A stretch of DNA of 64,000 bases from DAISJI01 sp964559835 (lineage in GTDB: Bacteria > Acidobacteriota > Terriglobia > Terriglobales > Acidobacteriaceae), in assembly GCA_964559835.1 (NCBI GenBank), contig CAZLJE010000016.1, forward strand, positions 1 to 64,000, given 5' to 3'. The notes under the pieces are model-generated. The model saw nothing but the letters and a program-made list of their open reading frames with translations. It was not told the DNA's origin and ran no database searches. Of this stretch, positions 7,088 through 15,467 are shown in pieces. Position numbers and translations under genes: made by a program. Position 1 is the stretch's first letter. Each line of letters opens with the position of its first letter.

Positions 7088-7900
7088 TCAGTTTCCTTCG
7101 AACTTTGGCTTCTGCTTGGCGACGAAAGCTTCGTAGGCGCGATGGAAATCTTTGGTGGTCATGAGCTGCGCCTGGGCGCGCGCTTCGGCGTCGATGGCAT
7201 CGTTGAGAGGCATGTCCCATTCGACGTGCAGCATCTTCTTTGTCATTTCGTGAGCGGCGGTGGGACCGTTGGCGAGCTCGGCCGCGAAAGACCTCGCTTC
7301 GTTGAACAGGGATTCAGGCGCGCACACGCGATTGAAGAAGCCCCAGCGCTCGGCCTCGGTGGCGTCCATCACGCGACCTGTGTAGAGGAGCTCGGCGGCA
7401 CGTCCGTAGCCGATGAGGCGCGGAAGGATCGCGCACGCTCCCATGTCGCATCCGGCAAGACCGACGCGGGCAAAGAGGAACGCGACTTTGCTGCGACGCG
7501 TCCCAAAGCGAATATCCGAAGCCATGGCGAGGATGGCTCCGGCGCCGGCGGCCACACCATCGACCGCGGCGATAATCGGCTGCGGGCACGCGCGCATCGC
7601 TTTGACCAAGTCGCCGGTCATCTGCGTAAAGGCGAGGAGGCCGGCGTTGTCCATCTTCGTTAGCGGGCCGATGATCTCGTGGACGTCCCCGCCCGAGCAG
7701 AAGTTCTCGCCCGCCCCGGTAAGAATGACAGCTTTCACATCGTCAGCGGTCGACAGCGAGCGAAACAGATCGCGCAGCTCGGCATACGACTCGAAGGTCA
7801 GCGGGTTCTTGCGCTCAGGCCGGTTAAGCGTGACGGTGGCGACTTTGTCGGAATAGTCGTAGCGGAAATTGTGCGCTTCGTAGTTAGAGAGCCGAGGCAT
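7088..7900 (-). CDS. Enoyl-CoA hydratase/isomerase family protein
   Basis: A 270-residue crotonase-fold protein. Residues ~18-34 read VATVTLNRPERKNPLTF. The oxyanion-hole segments are ILTGAGENFCSGGDVHEI (~60-77) and AAVDGVAAGAGAILAMASDI (~110). The usual catalytic position near FLFARVGLAGCDMGACAILP has no clear Glu pair, so hydratase versus isomerase or hydrolase activity is open. The C-terminus contains FHRAYEAFVAKQKPKFEGN, the trimerisation tail. It would act on an unsaturated or cyclic CoA ester in the same pathway as its neighbours. Confidence 0.88.
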   Translation of the reverse strand: MPRLSNYEAHNFRYDYSDKVATVTLNRPERKNPLTFESYAELRDLFRSLSTADDVKAVILTGAGENFCSGGDVHEIIGPLTKMDNAGLLAFTQMTGDLVKAMRACPQPIIAAVDGVAAGAGAILAMASDIRFGTRRSKVAFLFARVGLAGCDMGACAILPRLIGYGRAAELLYTGRVMDATEAERWGFFNRVCAPESLFNEARSFAAELANGPTAAHEMTKKMLHVEWDMPLNDAIDAEARAQAQLMTTKDFHRAYEAFVAKQKPKFEGN

Positions 7901-7902
7901 GG

Positions 7903-7938
7903 ATCGTATTCCGATTCTCCTATTCCGTATTCCGGGGC
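7903..7938. repeat. Iterated short-word repeat (e), TATTCCG-based
   Basis: Repeats of GTATTCCGATTC, CTATTCC and GTATTCCGG fill the spacer between the SDR stop and the enoyl-CoA hydratase start, and form the leader of the hydratase. Confidence 0.5.
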
Positions 7939-7942
7939 CGGG

Positions 7943-8731
7943 TCAGACTTCTCCGCCTGAGATCACGATCGCCTGGCCGTTGATGGCTTCCGAGCCGGGC
8001 AGGCACAACCATGCGACCGCGTTCGCCACTTCTTCCGGCTTGATGAGACGTTTGAGCGGATTGCGACCGATGAGTTCGTTCAGCGCCTGGTCGGGCGTGC
8101 GACCCGTCTTTTCAACGATGTTTGCCACGGATTGCTCCACCATGTCGGTATCGGTGTAGCCGGGACAAGCAGCGTTCACGGTGATCCCCTTCGCGGCGAC
8201 TTCCACTGCGAGTGCGCGGGTGAGACCGATCAGCGCGTGCTTGGAAGCGCAGTACGCAGTGATGTATGCCTGGCCGACCAGTCCGGCAATGCTGGCCACG
8301 TTCACGATGCGTCCCCATCCGGCGGCAAGCATGTCGGGCAGTGCGGTCTGAGAGCAGTGGAACGCGCCATCGATGTTGACCGACATCAGTTGCCGCCACA
8401 GTTTTTCGTCCGTCTTCAGGAACGGCGCGGAGGCGGCTTGTCCCGCGTTGTTCACCAGGATGTGAATGGGGCCGAATCGATCTGCAGCCTCGCGGAAGGA
8501 GGTTGCCACCGAGTCGCGCTTGGCGACGTCGGCGATGACCCAACCAGCGTGGCCGGCCAGCGGCTTGGTCGCGTGCTCTAACGTCGATCGATTTCGCCCA
8601 GTAATAGTGACGCGTGCGCCGTGATTCACGAGCGCCTGTGTGATGGCCAGTCCGATGCCTCGGCTGCCCCCGGTGACGATGGCATGCTTGCCTGCGAGTT
8701 GTTGGGAATTGCTGTCGGAGGTCGTCGTCAA
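7943..8731 (-). CDS. SDR-family oxidoreductase (3-hydroxyacyl-CoA dehydrogenase-like)
   Basis: A 262-residue classical short-chain dehydrogenase. The cofactor motif is VTGGSRGIG, the structural NNAG is in ILVNNAGQAAS, the catalytic Ser is in VNVASIAGLVG, and the catalytic YxxxK is YCASKHA, followed by PGYTDTDM. It probably oxidises a hydroxyacyl-CoA or cyclic alcohol intermediate of the aromatic pathway with NAD(P). The start is a TTG at 8729-8731 that overlaps the monooxygenase stop (TTGA), with GAGG about 9 nt upstream; an annotation requiring ATG would misplace it. Confidence 0.88.
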   Translation of the reverse strand: MTTTSDSNSQQLAGKHAIVTGGSRGIGLAITQALVNHGARVTITGRNRSTLEHATKPLAGHAGWVIADVAKRDSVATSFREAADRFGPIHILVNNAGQAASAPFLKTDEKLWRQLMSVNIDGAFHCSQTALPDMLAAGWGRIVNVASIAGLVGQAYITAYCASKHALIGLTRALAVEVAAKGITVNAACPGYTDTDMVEQSVANIVEKTGRTPDQALNELIGRNPLKRLIKPEEVANAVAWLCLPGSEAINGQAIVISGGEV

Positions 8732-11016
8732 ACTTGCAGCCTCAGTTGGGCAGCGCGGGCGATATTGCGCTCGAGCTGCTCCTTTCCATGGAGGTACTGC
8801 TTGGGCCACCAGATATCGGTAAAGCCCTGCTTTGCCGCCTCGTGCAACGTCCACGCCGGGTCCGCGAGATGCGGGCGTGCGACGGCGCAGAGGTCGGCGC
8901 GTCCGGCGGCAATGATGGTGTTCACGTGATCGCCTTCGAAGATGTTACCAACAGCGATGGTTGGAATGCCGACTTCGTTGCGGATGCGGTCCGAGAACGG
9001 AACCTGGTACATGCGGCCGTAGACAGGATGCTCGGCCTTGCTGACCTGGCCGGAAGAGCAGTCGATGACGTCGGCGCCGGCTTCCTTGAACAGGCACGCC
9101 ACTTGCGCGGCATCTTCGGGAGTCAGGCCGCCGGGTACCCAATCGTTGGCGGAGATGCGGACGCTGATCGGCTTGTCGTCAGGCCACGCCGCGCGCATGG
9201 CGCGAAATACCTCCAGCGGAAAGCGGCAGCGATTTTCGAGCGACCCGCCGTATTCGTCGGTACGGTGATTCGTCAGCGGCGAGATGAAGCTCGACATCAG
9301 GTACCCGTGCGCGCAGTGGAATTCGAGCCAATCAAATCCGGCCTCAGCGCCGAATTCGACGGAGCGCACGAAGTCGGCCTTGATCTCTTCCATGTCTTCG
9401 CGAGTCGCTTCGCGCGGGACCTGCGACAGGCCCTCGATGTACGGGAGCGGTGACGCGGAAAGCAGCGGCCAGTTCCCTTCCGCGAGCGGGTAATCGATCT
9501 TGTCCCAACCGGCGCGCGTGGAGCCTTTGCGTCCCGAGTGCCCGAGTTGGAGCGCGATCTTGGTCTCGGTGTGAGCGTGAACGTAATCGACAATGCGCCT
9601 GTAGGCGCGCATCTGCTCTTCGTTCCATAACCCGCAGCACATTGGCGTGATGCGCGCCTCGGGCGAAACGCACGTCATCTCTGTTCCGATCAGCGCGGCG
9701 CCTCCCATCGCGCGCGAGCCAAGGTGGACGAGATGAAAATCGTTCGGGACGCCGTTCTCAGCCATGTACACGGCCATGGGCGAAACGATGACGCGGTTTC
9801 GCAGCGTGACCCCGCGGACGCGGAACGGCGTGAACATAGGCGGAATAGACTGGCGCAGCCCGGTGCGTTTCGCGAACCAGGACTCGACATTGTTTACGTA
9901 TGAGGAATCGCGAATCTTCAGGTTCTCGTGCCCGATGCGCTGGCTGCCGGTAAGCAGTGAATACGTGAACTGCTCGGGCTCGAGGTGAACATAGCGCTCG
10001 ACGTCCTCGAACCACTCCATGCGATTGCGCGCGGCGCTTTGCAGCTTGAGGGCTTCAATCTCGCGCTCGTCCTGGTAACGCGGGAGCGCTTGCTCGATGC
10101 AGCCGTTCGATTCGGTCAGGATGCGCGAGAGGGCCATCGCGTCTTCCATCGCCAGCTTGGTGCCGGAGCCGATGCTGAAGTGTGCCGTGTGAGCGGCATC
10201 GCCGATCAAGACGAGGTTCTTGTGGAACCACTTCTCGCACAGCACGCGCTGGAACTTGAGCCACATGGCCGAGCCGCGGAGATGGGCGGCGTTGGAGATG
10301 AGCGGATTGCCGTCGAGGCGCTCGGCGAAGAGCTGCTCGCAAAACGCGATGGACTCCTCTTTCTCCATGCGGTCGATGCCGGCAGCGAGCCAGTTCTTCT
10401 CGGGGGTCTCGACGATGAATGTGGACCAGTCGTGATCGAAGCGATAGGCGTGCAGGGTGAACCAGCCCCACTCGGTCTGACGGAAATCGAAGGTAAAGGC
10501 GTCGAGCTTTTTTTTCGTCCCGAGCCAGATAAAGCGGTTCTTGCGGACCTGAATGTTTGGCTTTAAGACATCCTCGTATCTCGTACGAGTAATTGAAAAT
10601 ACGCCGTCGGCAGCAACGACTAGGTCGTACTCGGCAGAGTAGCGCTCCGGGTCGGTGATTTCGGTTTCGAACACGAGTTTTACGTCCAAAGACGCAGCAC
10701 GGCGCTGAAGGATCTGAAGCAGCTTCATGCGGGCGATACCGCTGAAACCGTGACCGCCGGAAGTGAGCTTGCGGCCCTTGAAGAAGACGTCGATGTCGTC
10801 CCAGTGACGCAGGGCCTGCGTGATACCGAAGTAAGTCTCTTCGTCCGCCGCGCGGAAGCCGTCCATCGTCTTGTCAGAAAAGACCACGCCCCAGCCAAAG
10901 GTGCTATCGGGACGGTTGCGCTCGAAAACCGTGATGTCCCAAGCCGGGTTGGCTTCTTTCGCGAGCAGGGCGAAGTAGAGGCCGCCGGGTCCGCCACCGA
11001 GGCAGGCGATCTTCAT
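8728..11016 (-). CDS. 2-aminobenzoyl-CoA (anthraniloyl-CoA) monooxygenase/reductase, bifunctional flavoprotein
   Basis: A 762-residue fusion. Residues 1-~380 are a class A FAD monooxygenase: dinucleotide motif CLGGGPGGLYFALLA, DG motif VVAADGVFSITR, and LVLIGDAAHTAHFSIGSG binding FAD ribityl. Residues ~395-760 are an old yellow enzyme FMN domain (FTPFRVRGVTLRNRVIVSPM, FHCAHGYLMSSFISPLTNHR, AGADVIDCSSG, RADLCAVARPHLADP). This domain pair matches the Aromatoleum evansii enzyme that hydroxylates and then reduces 2-aminobenzoyl-CoA to a non-aromatic amino-oxo-cyclohexene carboxyl-CoA; salicylyl-CoA 5-hydroxylases share the fold. It overlaps IorB by 4 bases. An A8 run encodes the lysines before LDAFTFDF. 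Confidence 0.92.
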   Translation of the reverse strand: MKIACLGGGPGGLYFALLAKEANPAWDITVFERNRPDSTFGWGVVFSDKTMDGFRAADEETYFGITQALRHWDDIDVFFKGRKLTSGGHGFSGIARMKLLQILQRRAASLDVKLVFETEITDPERYSAEYDLVVAADGVFSITRTRYEDVLKPNIQVRKNRFIWLGTKKKLDAFTFDFRQTEWGWFTLHAYRFDHDWSTFIVETPEKNWLAAGIDRMEKEESIAFCEQLFAERLDGNPLISNAAHLRGSAMWLKFQRVLCEKWFHKNLVLIGDAAHTAHFSIGSGTKLAMEDAMALSRILTESNGCIEQALPRYQDEREIEALKLQSAARNRMEWFEDVERYVHLEPEQFTYSLLTGSQRIGHENLKIRDSSYVNNVESWFAKRTGLRQSIPPMFTPFRVRGVTLRNRVIVSPMAVYMAENGVPNDFHLVHLGSRAMGGAALIGTEMTCVSPEARITPMCCGLWNEEQMRAYRRIVDYVHAHTETKIALQLGHSGRKGSTRAGWDKIDYPLAEGNWPLLSASPLPYIEGLSQVPREATREDMEEIKADFVRSVEFGAEAGFDWLEFHCAHGYLMSSFISPLTNHRTDEYGGSLENRCRFPLEVFRAMRAAWPDDKPISVRISANDWVPGGLTPEDAAQVACLFKEAGADVIDCSSGQVSKAEHPVYGRMYQVPFSDRIRNEVGIPTIAVGNIFEGDHVNTIIAAGRADLCAVARPHLADPAWTLHEAAKQGFTDIWWPKQYLHGKEQLERNIARAAQLRLQV

Positions 11017-12485
11017 GCGGCCACCGCCTGGAGGGCGTCTGCGAGTTGTTTGCCGCTGTCGTCGGCAAGGGCGGCTTCGCGGAGGCGCTTAAGGATGGCC
11101 GCGGCATCGAGGCGTCCGCGAAGGGTGGGCAGTGTGGCGATCAAGACGTCGTAGTTTTTCATGCCGCGCTGGTGTGTGTCGCCGTAGCCCTTGATGAGGC
11201 GTGGAAGCTGCGCGACTTCAACGGCGAGAGCATAGTCCTGTTTCGTAGTCGAGGCGACCAGGGAAAGCCACTCGTTCATCTTCGCGTGCTCGCGCTGGAA
11301 CCGCAGCGACTTGCGGCGACGCTTCCTCTGTCCGGCAAGGACGTAGAGCATGAGGAAACCGCTCATCGAAGTGGTTTCGATGATCTTGCCATTCCCGACG
11401 TAGCCATTGATGAGCCGGGCGGCCCCGCGCGACATCAGCAGCCGTTCGCCGATGCGGCGCGGCAGGATGTCGGCGATCTCCTGCACACTGGGGTGAAGGT
11501 ACTCGTGAATGCGGAGGACGTTTGAGCCGTCGGCGCGGGCGTCGGCGTGCACGCGCTCGAAACGGGCACGGCGGATCTTGAGGTCGGCGACGCGGATGGC
11601 GTCCTCGTACGTCATCCAGAGCGCGAGATAGCGGGCCGTCTCGCTTAGGAGTTCGAAGCCGCCGAAGTCGAGATCACGAATAGATTGGAGGCGGTCGAGG
11701 TATTCGGATGCGTACCGTTCGTCCTGGTAATCGAAGGCACGGGAGGCGCCGGCAACGAGGATGTCAGACACCGAAGCAGGAAAGTCGCGGTCGATGCGCT
11801 GCCGCAACGGCGCGGGAATCGCTGGAGCGCTTTTTGGGGGTTCTTCGAAGATCGGCGCCGTCCCCTTGAACCCGGCATCGAAGGCGGCGAGACTGGATTC
11901 GACGCCGATGCCGCCGGCTTGGATCGCTTGCTCGTATTCATGGCGGCCAAACGGAAGTGCACCGGATCCGGCAAGAGCTCCGAAAAGGGCCGCACTGATG
12001 ACACTGTGATGATCGGCGGCAACGCGGGCGAAATCGGCGGCGATGAACCGCTTCGCCGCAGCCTCTCCGGATTGGACCAGGACATCGGTGTCGACTCGTC
12101 CATCGCCCAGCGCGATTTTTTCCGTCATGGAGTAGACGCGGTGAGTCGACGCGATGAGGGTGGTGCGGTCGGGAGTGACCAGCCCACGCTGGATCGCCCT
12201 TCCCATCTCCATCAATTCCGAGGCGATCACGACGTCGACCTCGCCGGGCACGGGCATCAGGGCAAGCACCGGATCTTTACCGACGGCGCGGGCAGCGTCT
12301 TCCGGAAACATCTCGACGTAATAAATGGTGGCGCCAGTGCGCTGGGCGACGCCAGGGACAGAAGTGGTCTGCGCGTAATAGCCGGAGCGCTCGGCAGCAT
12401 CGACGATCCAGTCAGCCAGCACGCCGCCACCCTCGCCACCCATGGCGAGGATTGCTACCGTGATCGCGTGTGCAGCGGCGCTCAT
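11013..12485 (-). CDS. iorB: Indolepyruvate oxidoreductase subunit beta with long C-terminal extension
   Basis: A 490-residue protein. Residues 1-~200 are the gamma-type domain of pyruvate/ketoacid:ferredoxin oxidoreductases (AILAMGGEGGGVLADWIVDA, TTSVPGVAQRTGATIYYVEM, IASELMEMGRAIQRGL). Residues ~230-490 are an additional helical, Arg-rich domain of the kind fused to IorB-family proteins (RAFDYQDERYASEYLDRLQS, YLALWMTYEDAIRVADLK, LPRLIKGYGDTHQRG). With IorA it would oxidatively decarboxylate an aryl-pyruvate to an aryl-acetyl-CoA, reducing ferredoxin. Its start overlaps the IorA stop (ATGA). The substrate is inferred; other aryl-2-oxoacids are possible. Confidence 0.82.
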   Translation of the reverse strand: MSAAAHAITVAILAMGGEGGGVLADWIVDAAERSGYYAQTTSVPGVAQRTGATIYYVEMFPEDAARAVGKDPVLALMPVPGEVDVVIASELMEMGRAIQRGLVTPDRTTLIASTHRVYSMTEKIALGDGRVDTDVLVQSGEAAAKRFIAADFARVAADHHSVISAALFGALAGSGALPFGRHEYEQAIQAGGIGVESSLAAFDAGFKGTAPIFEEPPKSAPAIPAPLRQRIDRDFPASVSDILVAGASRAFDYQDERYASEYLDRLQSIRDLDFGGFELLSETARYLALWMTYEDAIRVADLKIRRARFERVHADARADGSNVLRIHEYLHPSVQEIADILPRRIGERLLMSRGAARLINGYVGNGKIIETTSMSGFLMLYVLAGQRKRRRKSLRFQREHAKMNEWLSLVASTTKQDYALAVEVAQLPRLIKGYGDTHQRGMKNYDVLIATLPTLRGRLDAAAILKRLREAALADDSGKQLADALQAVAA

Positions 12486-14632
12486 GCGGCGGAGAGCCTC
12501 CGGTCGATGCGGCGTTGCAGAAACCCGATCAGGTTGCGGCGCAAGCGCGTTGTGAACTTCTCCCAAGCGGTGGGATTCGCAACGATGTCGGCGCGGTAGA
12601 ACGACGGACACAGCACCGCCGCGTGCGCGACTTCTCCGCAAACACCGCAGCCGATGCAACTGTCGATCACGGTCGCAACCGGATCGACGCGGAGCGGGTC
12701 GGGATTGTCGACGATCGTGAGGGACGGGCAGCCTGAGAGGCGGATACAGGAGTGGTCGCCGGTACAGGTGTCGGCATCGACGCCGAACTTCTGGCGCACG
12801 ACGCGCTTCCCTTCCTTCGCCCGCTTCTGCCGCTGTGGTTTCTCGCGGCGCTCTTTGTTGAGGGCGCACTCGCTCTGGGCAACGATGACCTTCGGGCCTT
12901 TGTCGCCCGTGGTCAGGGCCTCACGCAAGACATCGCGCATCGCCGCGACGTTGTAGGTACGGGTGATCTCGCGGACCCATTTCACGCCGACACCACGGAC
13001 GGCATCGGCAATCGAAAGCTTCGTCGTACGAATGGGATTGTCGGCTGAAGACGAAAGCAGGTCCTGGCCGCCGGTTGCGGCGCTGTAGTTGTTGTCGACG
13101 ACAACGAGGACGCTGTCGCTCTGGTTGAAGACTGCGTTCCCGACCCCGCTGGTGAGGCCGTTATGCCAGAAACCGCCGTCGCCCATGATGCTGATGGAGC
13201 GCTTGCGGGCGGGTACATCCAGCGCGGCGGAACTTGCCCAGGCGAGTCCATAGCCCATCGTGCTGGCGCCGATGTTGAAGGGCGGCAGGATGGAAAAAAG
13301 ATGGCAGCCGATGTCAGAGCTCACATGATGCGGCCCCAGTTCCCGCTCCACCAGCTTCATCGCAGCGAATATCGGACGCTCTGGACATCCGGTGCAGAAC
13401 GACGGTGGGCGCGTGTGAACGTGCTTCTCCAGGTTATTCAGCACCGGCAGCTTTGGGACCGGTGGGCGAACGACGCTCGGGAGATCACCGTGGTCGATAA
13501 GCTGCGGCGCGTATTGCTCGACAAAAGCCAGAATGCCTTTCGTGACGACCGCGCCCGTGTACTCGCCGGCCATGGGGAGCGCGTCTTTGCCGTGCACACG
13601 CGTTCCCACGTCAGCTTTGCGCAGGATTGCATGCAGGTTCTGCTCGATGAAGTCAGGCTGGCCCTCTTCGACGATGAGGACGCCGCGTTTGCCGGAGCAG
13701 AAGCGCTTCACTTCATCGTCAACGAGCGGATACGTGACATTCAGGACGTAAAGCGGAATGCGTGAGTTGCCGAACGGATCGGAGAAGCCGAGCAATTCGA
13801 GCGCGCGGATCACTGTGTTGTACATCCCGCCCTGGAGAATGATGCCGAAATCCTGCGCGTCATCCGCGAAGAACTCGTTCAGCCGGCGCTCGCGTATGAA
13901 TCGCTGGGCGGCGGGCCAGCGGTTGCGGATCTTGTCCTGCTCGTGCAGGAAACTGGCAGGGGGAAGGACGATACGATTGGTGTCGCGATTCGGGTGCTCG
14001 AGCGCGTCGGCCAGCGTGAACTTCGGGCGGACGTTATCTTTGGCGATAAAGCGTCCGTGGACGTGGCAGGCGCGGATGCGGAGTTCGAGCATCACAGGTG
14101 TGTTGGTCGCTTCCGAAAGCTCGAACCCGTCTTCGACGGCGCGAACGATCGACGGAAGATTCGGGCGCGGATCGAGCAGCCACATCTGCGACTTCATGGC
14201 GAAGGCGTGCGAGCGCTCCTGCATGATGCTGGAACCTTCGCCGTAATCTTCTCCGACGATGATGAGCGCGCCGCCCTGCACGCCACCGGAAGCGAGGTTG
14301 GCGAGGGCGTCGGATGCGACATTCGTACCGACCGTTGATTTGAACGTCACCGCGCCACGAACCGGGTAATTCATCGAAGCGGCGAGCGTTGCGGCTGCGG
14401 TGGCTTCCGACGCGCTGTTTTCAAAATGAACGCCGAGTTCTTCCAGGATTGGAGCAGCGTCGTTGAGGACGTCCATCAGGTGGGAGATGGGCGCGCCCTG
14501 GTATCCCGCGACGTAAGCAACACCCGATTGCAGCAGCGCCTTCGTGACCGCGAGGATCCCTTCGCCGCGAAACTCGGCGCCGGCTCCGAGCTTGAGCTTT
14601 TCGACCTCGCGTTTGAAACTTCTCTCGGCCAT
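12482..14632 (-). CDS. iorA: Indolepyruvate:ferredoxin oxidoreductase subunit alpha
   Basis: A 716-residue thiamine-diphosphate, iron-sulfur enzyme. Order: pyrimidine-binding domain (GEGILAVTKALLQSGVAYVA, GAPISHLMDVLND, ENSASEATAAATLAASMNYP), a middle transketolase-C-like domain, the TPP domain (CTGCPERPIF, DIGCHLFSILPPF, GDGGFWHNGLTSGVGNAVFN, VVVDNNYSAATGGQD), and a C-terminal ferredoxin-like segment with CTGDHSCIRLSGCPSL and CIGCGVCGEVAH. It decarboxylates aryl-pyruvates to the CoA ester. It sits 4 nt after the cyclase gene and just ahead of IorB. Such enzymes are usually oxygen-sensitive, whereas the adjacent monooxygenase needs oxygen, which is notable. Confidence 0.9.
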   Translation of the reverse strand: MAERSFKREVEKLKLGAGAEFRGEGILAVTKALLQSGVAYVAGYQGAPISHLMDVLNDAAPILEELGVHFENSASEATAAATLAASMNYPVRGAVTFKSTVGTNVASDALANLASGGVQGGALIIVGEDYGEGSSIMQERSHAFAMKSQMWLLDPRPNLPSIVRAVEDGFELSEATNTPVMLELRIRACHVHGRFIAKDNVRPKFTLADALEHPNRDTNRIVLPPASFLHEQDKIRNRWPAAQRFIRERRLNEFFADDAQDFGIILQGGMYNTVIRALELLGFSDPFGNSRIPLYVLNVTYPLVDDEVKRFCSGKRGVLIVEEGQPDFIEQNLHAILRKADVGTRVHGKDALPMAGEYTGAVVTKGILAFVEQYAPQLIDHGDLPSVVRPPVPKLPVLNNLEKHVHTRPPSFCTGCPERPIFAAMKLVERELGPHHVSSDIGCHLFSILPPFNIGASTMGYGLAWASSAALDVPARKRSISIMGDGGFWHNGLTSGVGNAVFNQSDSVLVVVDNNYSAATGGQDLLSSSADNPIRTTKLSIADAVRGVGVKWVREITRTYNVAAMRDVLREALTTGDKGPKVIVAQSECALNKERREKPQRQKRAKEGKRVVRQKFGVDADTCTGDHSCIRLSGCPSLTIVDNPDPLRVDPVATVIDSCIGCGVCGEVAHAAVLCPSFYRADIVANPTAWEKFTTRLRRNLIGFLQRRIDRRLSAA

Positions 14633-14636
14633 AACG

Positions 14637-15422
14637 TCAGGTGGATACCAATGCCAGCACGCGGCACGGGCTGCCGGAACCTTTCACGATCTTCAACGGC
14701 GGCGTGATCAGCAGCGCACCTTTGGGCGGCAGGCGGTCGAGGTTCGTCAGGCTCGCCAAGCCGAACTTGTTATTGCCGTGCATGATGCTGTGGCACGGAA
14801 ACGGCGGATTGAACGCGAACGCCTGGCCTGCGTCCGTGCCGACGCCTTCCGAACCCCAACCAATCACGTCGCGATCCTTGGCGAGCCATGGCACCAACTC
14901 CGGATGCGGACCGGGGACGTGCGCGCCATCCTCTTTAATGTTCAGGAAATCCGATGCGGGCCGCTTGGACCAGTCAGTGCGCATCAAGACCCAGGAACCC
15001 TTTTCGATGCGGCCATGCTGCTTCTCCCAGGCTTCCACGTGCTCGCGCGTGAGGAGGAAGTCGGGGTTGGCGGCGGATTCGCGGGAGACGTCGATCACGT
15101 TGGCAGGCGCGATGAACTTGTCGGGAGGAATGGAATCAGCCGCGTTCGCCGGATAGTCCTTGCCCGTGACCCAGTGGATCGGGGCGTCGAAATGCGTTCC
15201 GGTGTGCTCGCCGCAACTGAAGTTGTTCCAATACCACGCAGGACCGCGCGAATCGTAGTGCGAGATCTCTTCAAGGCGGAAGGGCCAAGTCTTGCCGAAT
15301 TCGGGCGGCAGTTGGATGGTCGGGGTTTCCGAGTCGAGCGGCTGCGTCAAGTCGATGACGCGGATGTTTCCGGACGCAAGCGCTTGGGCGAATTGCGCGA
15401 GAACGCCTGTTTGCACGGCCAT
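14637..15422 (-). CDS. Cyclase-family metal hydrolase (KynB / isatin-hydrolase-like)
   Basis: A 261-residue protein with the family metal motif HTGTHFDAPIHW at residues ~82-93, preceded by VIDLTQPLDSETPTIQLPP. The family includes kynurenine formamidase and isatin hydrolase, both of which open N-acyl aryl rings and lead to anthranilate-type products. In this cluster a role feeding 2-aminobenzoate or its CoA ester is attractive but inferred. Start detail: the sequence AAGGGGAGG directly abuts the ATG at 15422, leaving no spacer; the GTG two codons later (15416) has a better 6-nt spacing and may be the true start. Confidence 0.82.
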   Translation of the reverse strand: MAVQTGVLAQFAQALASGNIRVIDLTQPLDSETPTIQLPPEFGKTWPFRLEEISHYDSRGPAWYWNNFSCGEHTGTHFDAPIHWVTGKDYPANAADSIPPDKFIAPANVIDVSRESAANPDFLLTREHVEAWEKQHGRIEKGSWVLMRTDWSKRPASDFLNIKEDGAHVPGPHPELVPWLAKDRDVIGWGSEGVGTDAGQAFAFNPPFPCHSIMHGNNKFGLASLTNLDRLPPKGALLITPPLKIVKGSGSPCRVLALVST

Positions 15423-15467
15423 CCTCCCCTTGCAACAGTGTAAACGCAGGACGCAAGCGGAGTCCGC

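Noticed and set aside
10505..10516. Phase-variable homopolymer in the monooxygenase gene
   Set aside because: The 8-base A-run is in frame and encodes lysines in an intact protein; one run is not evidence of phase variation.
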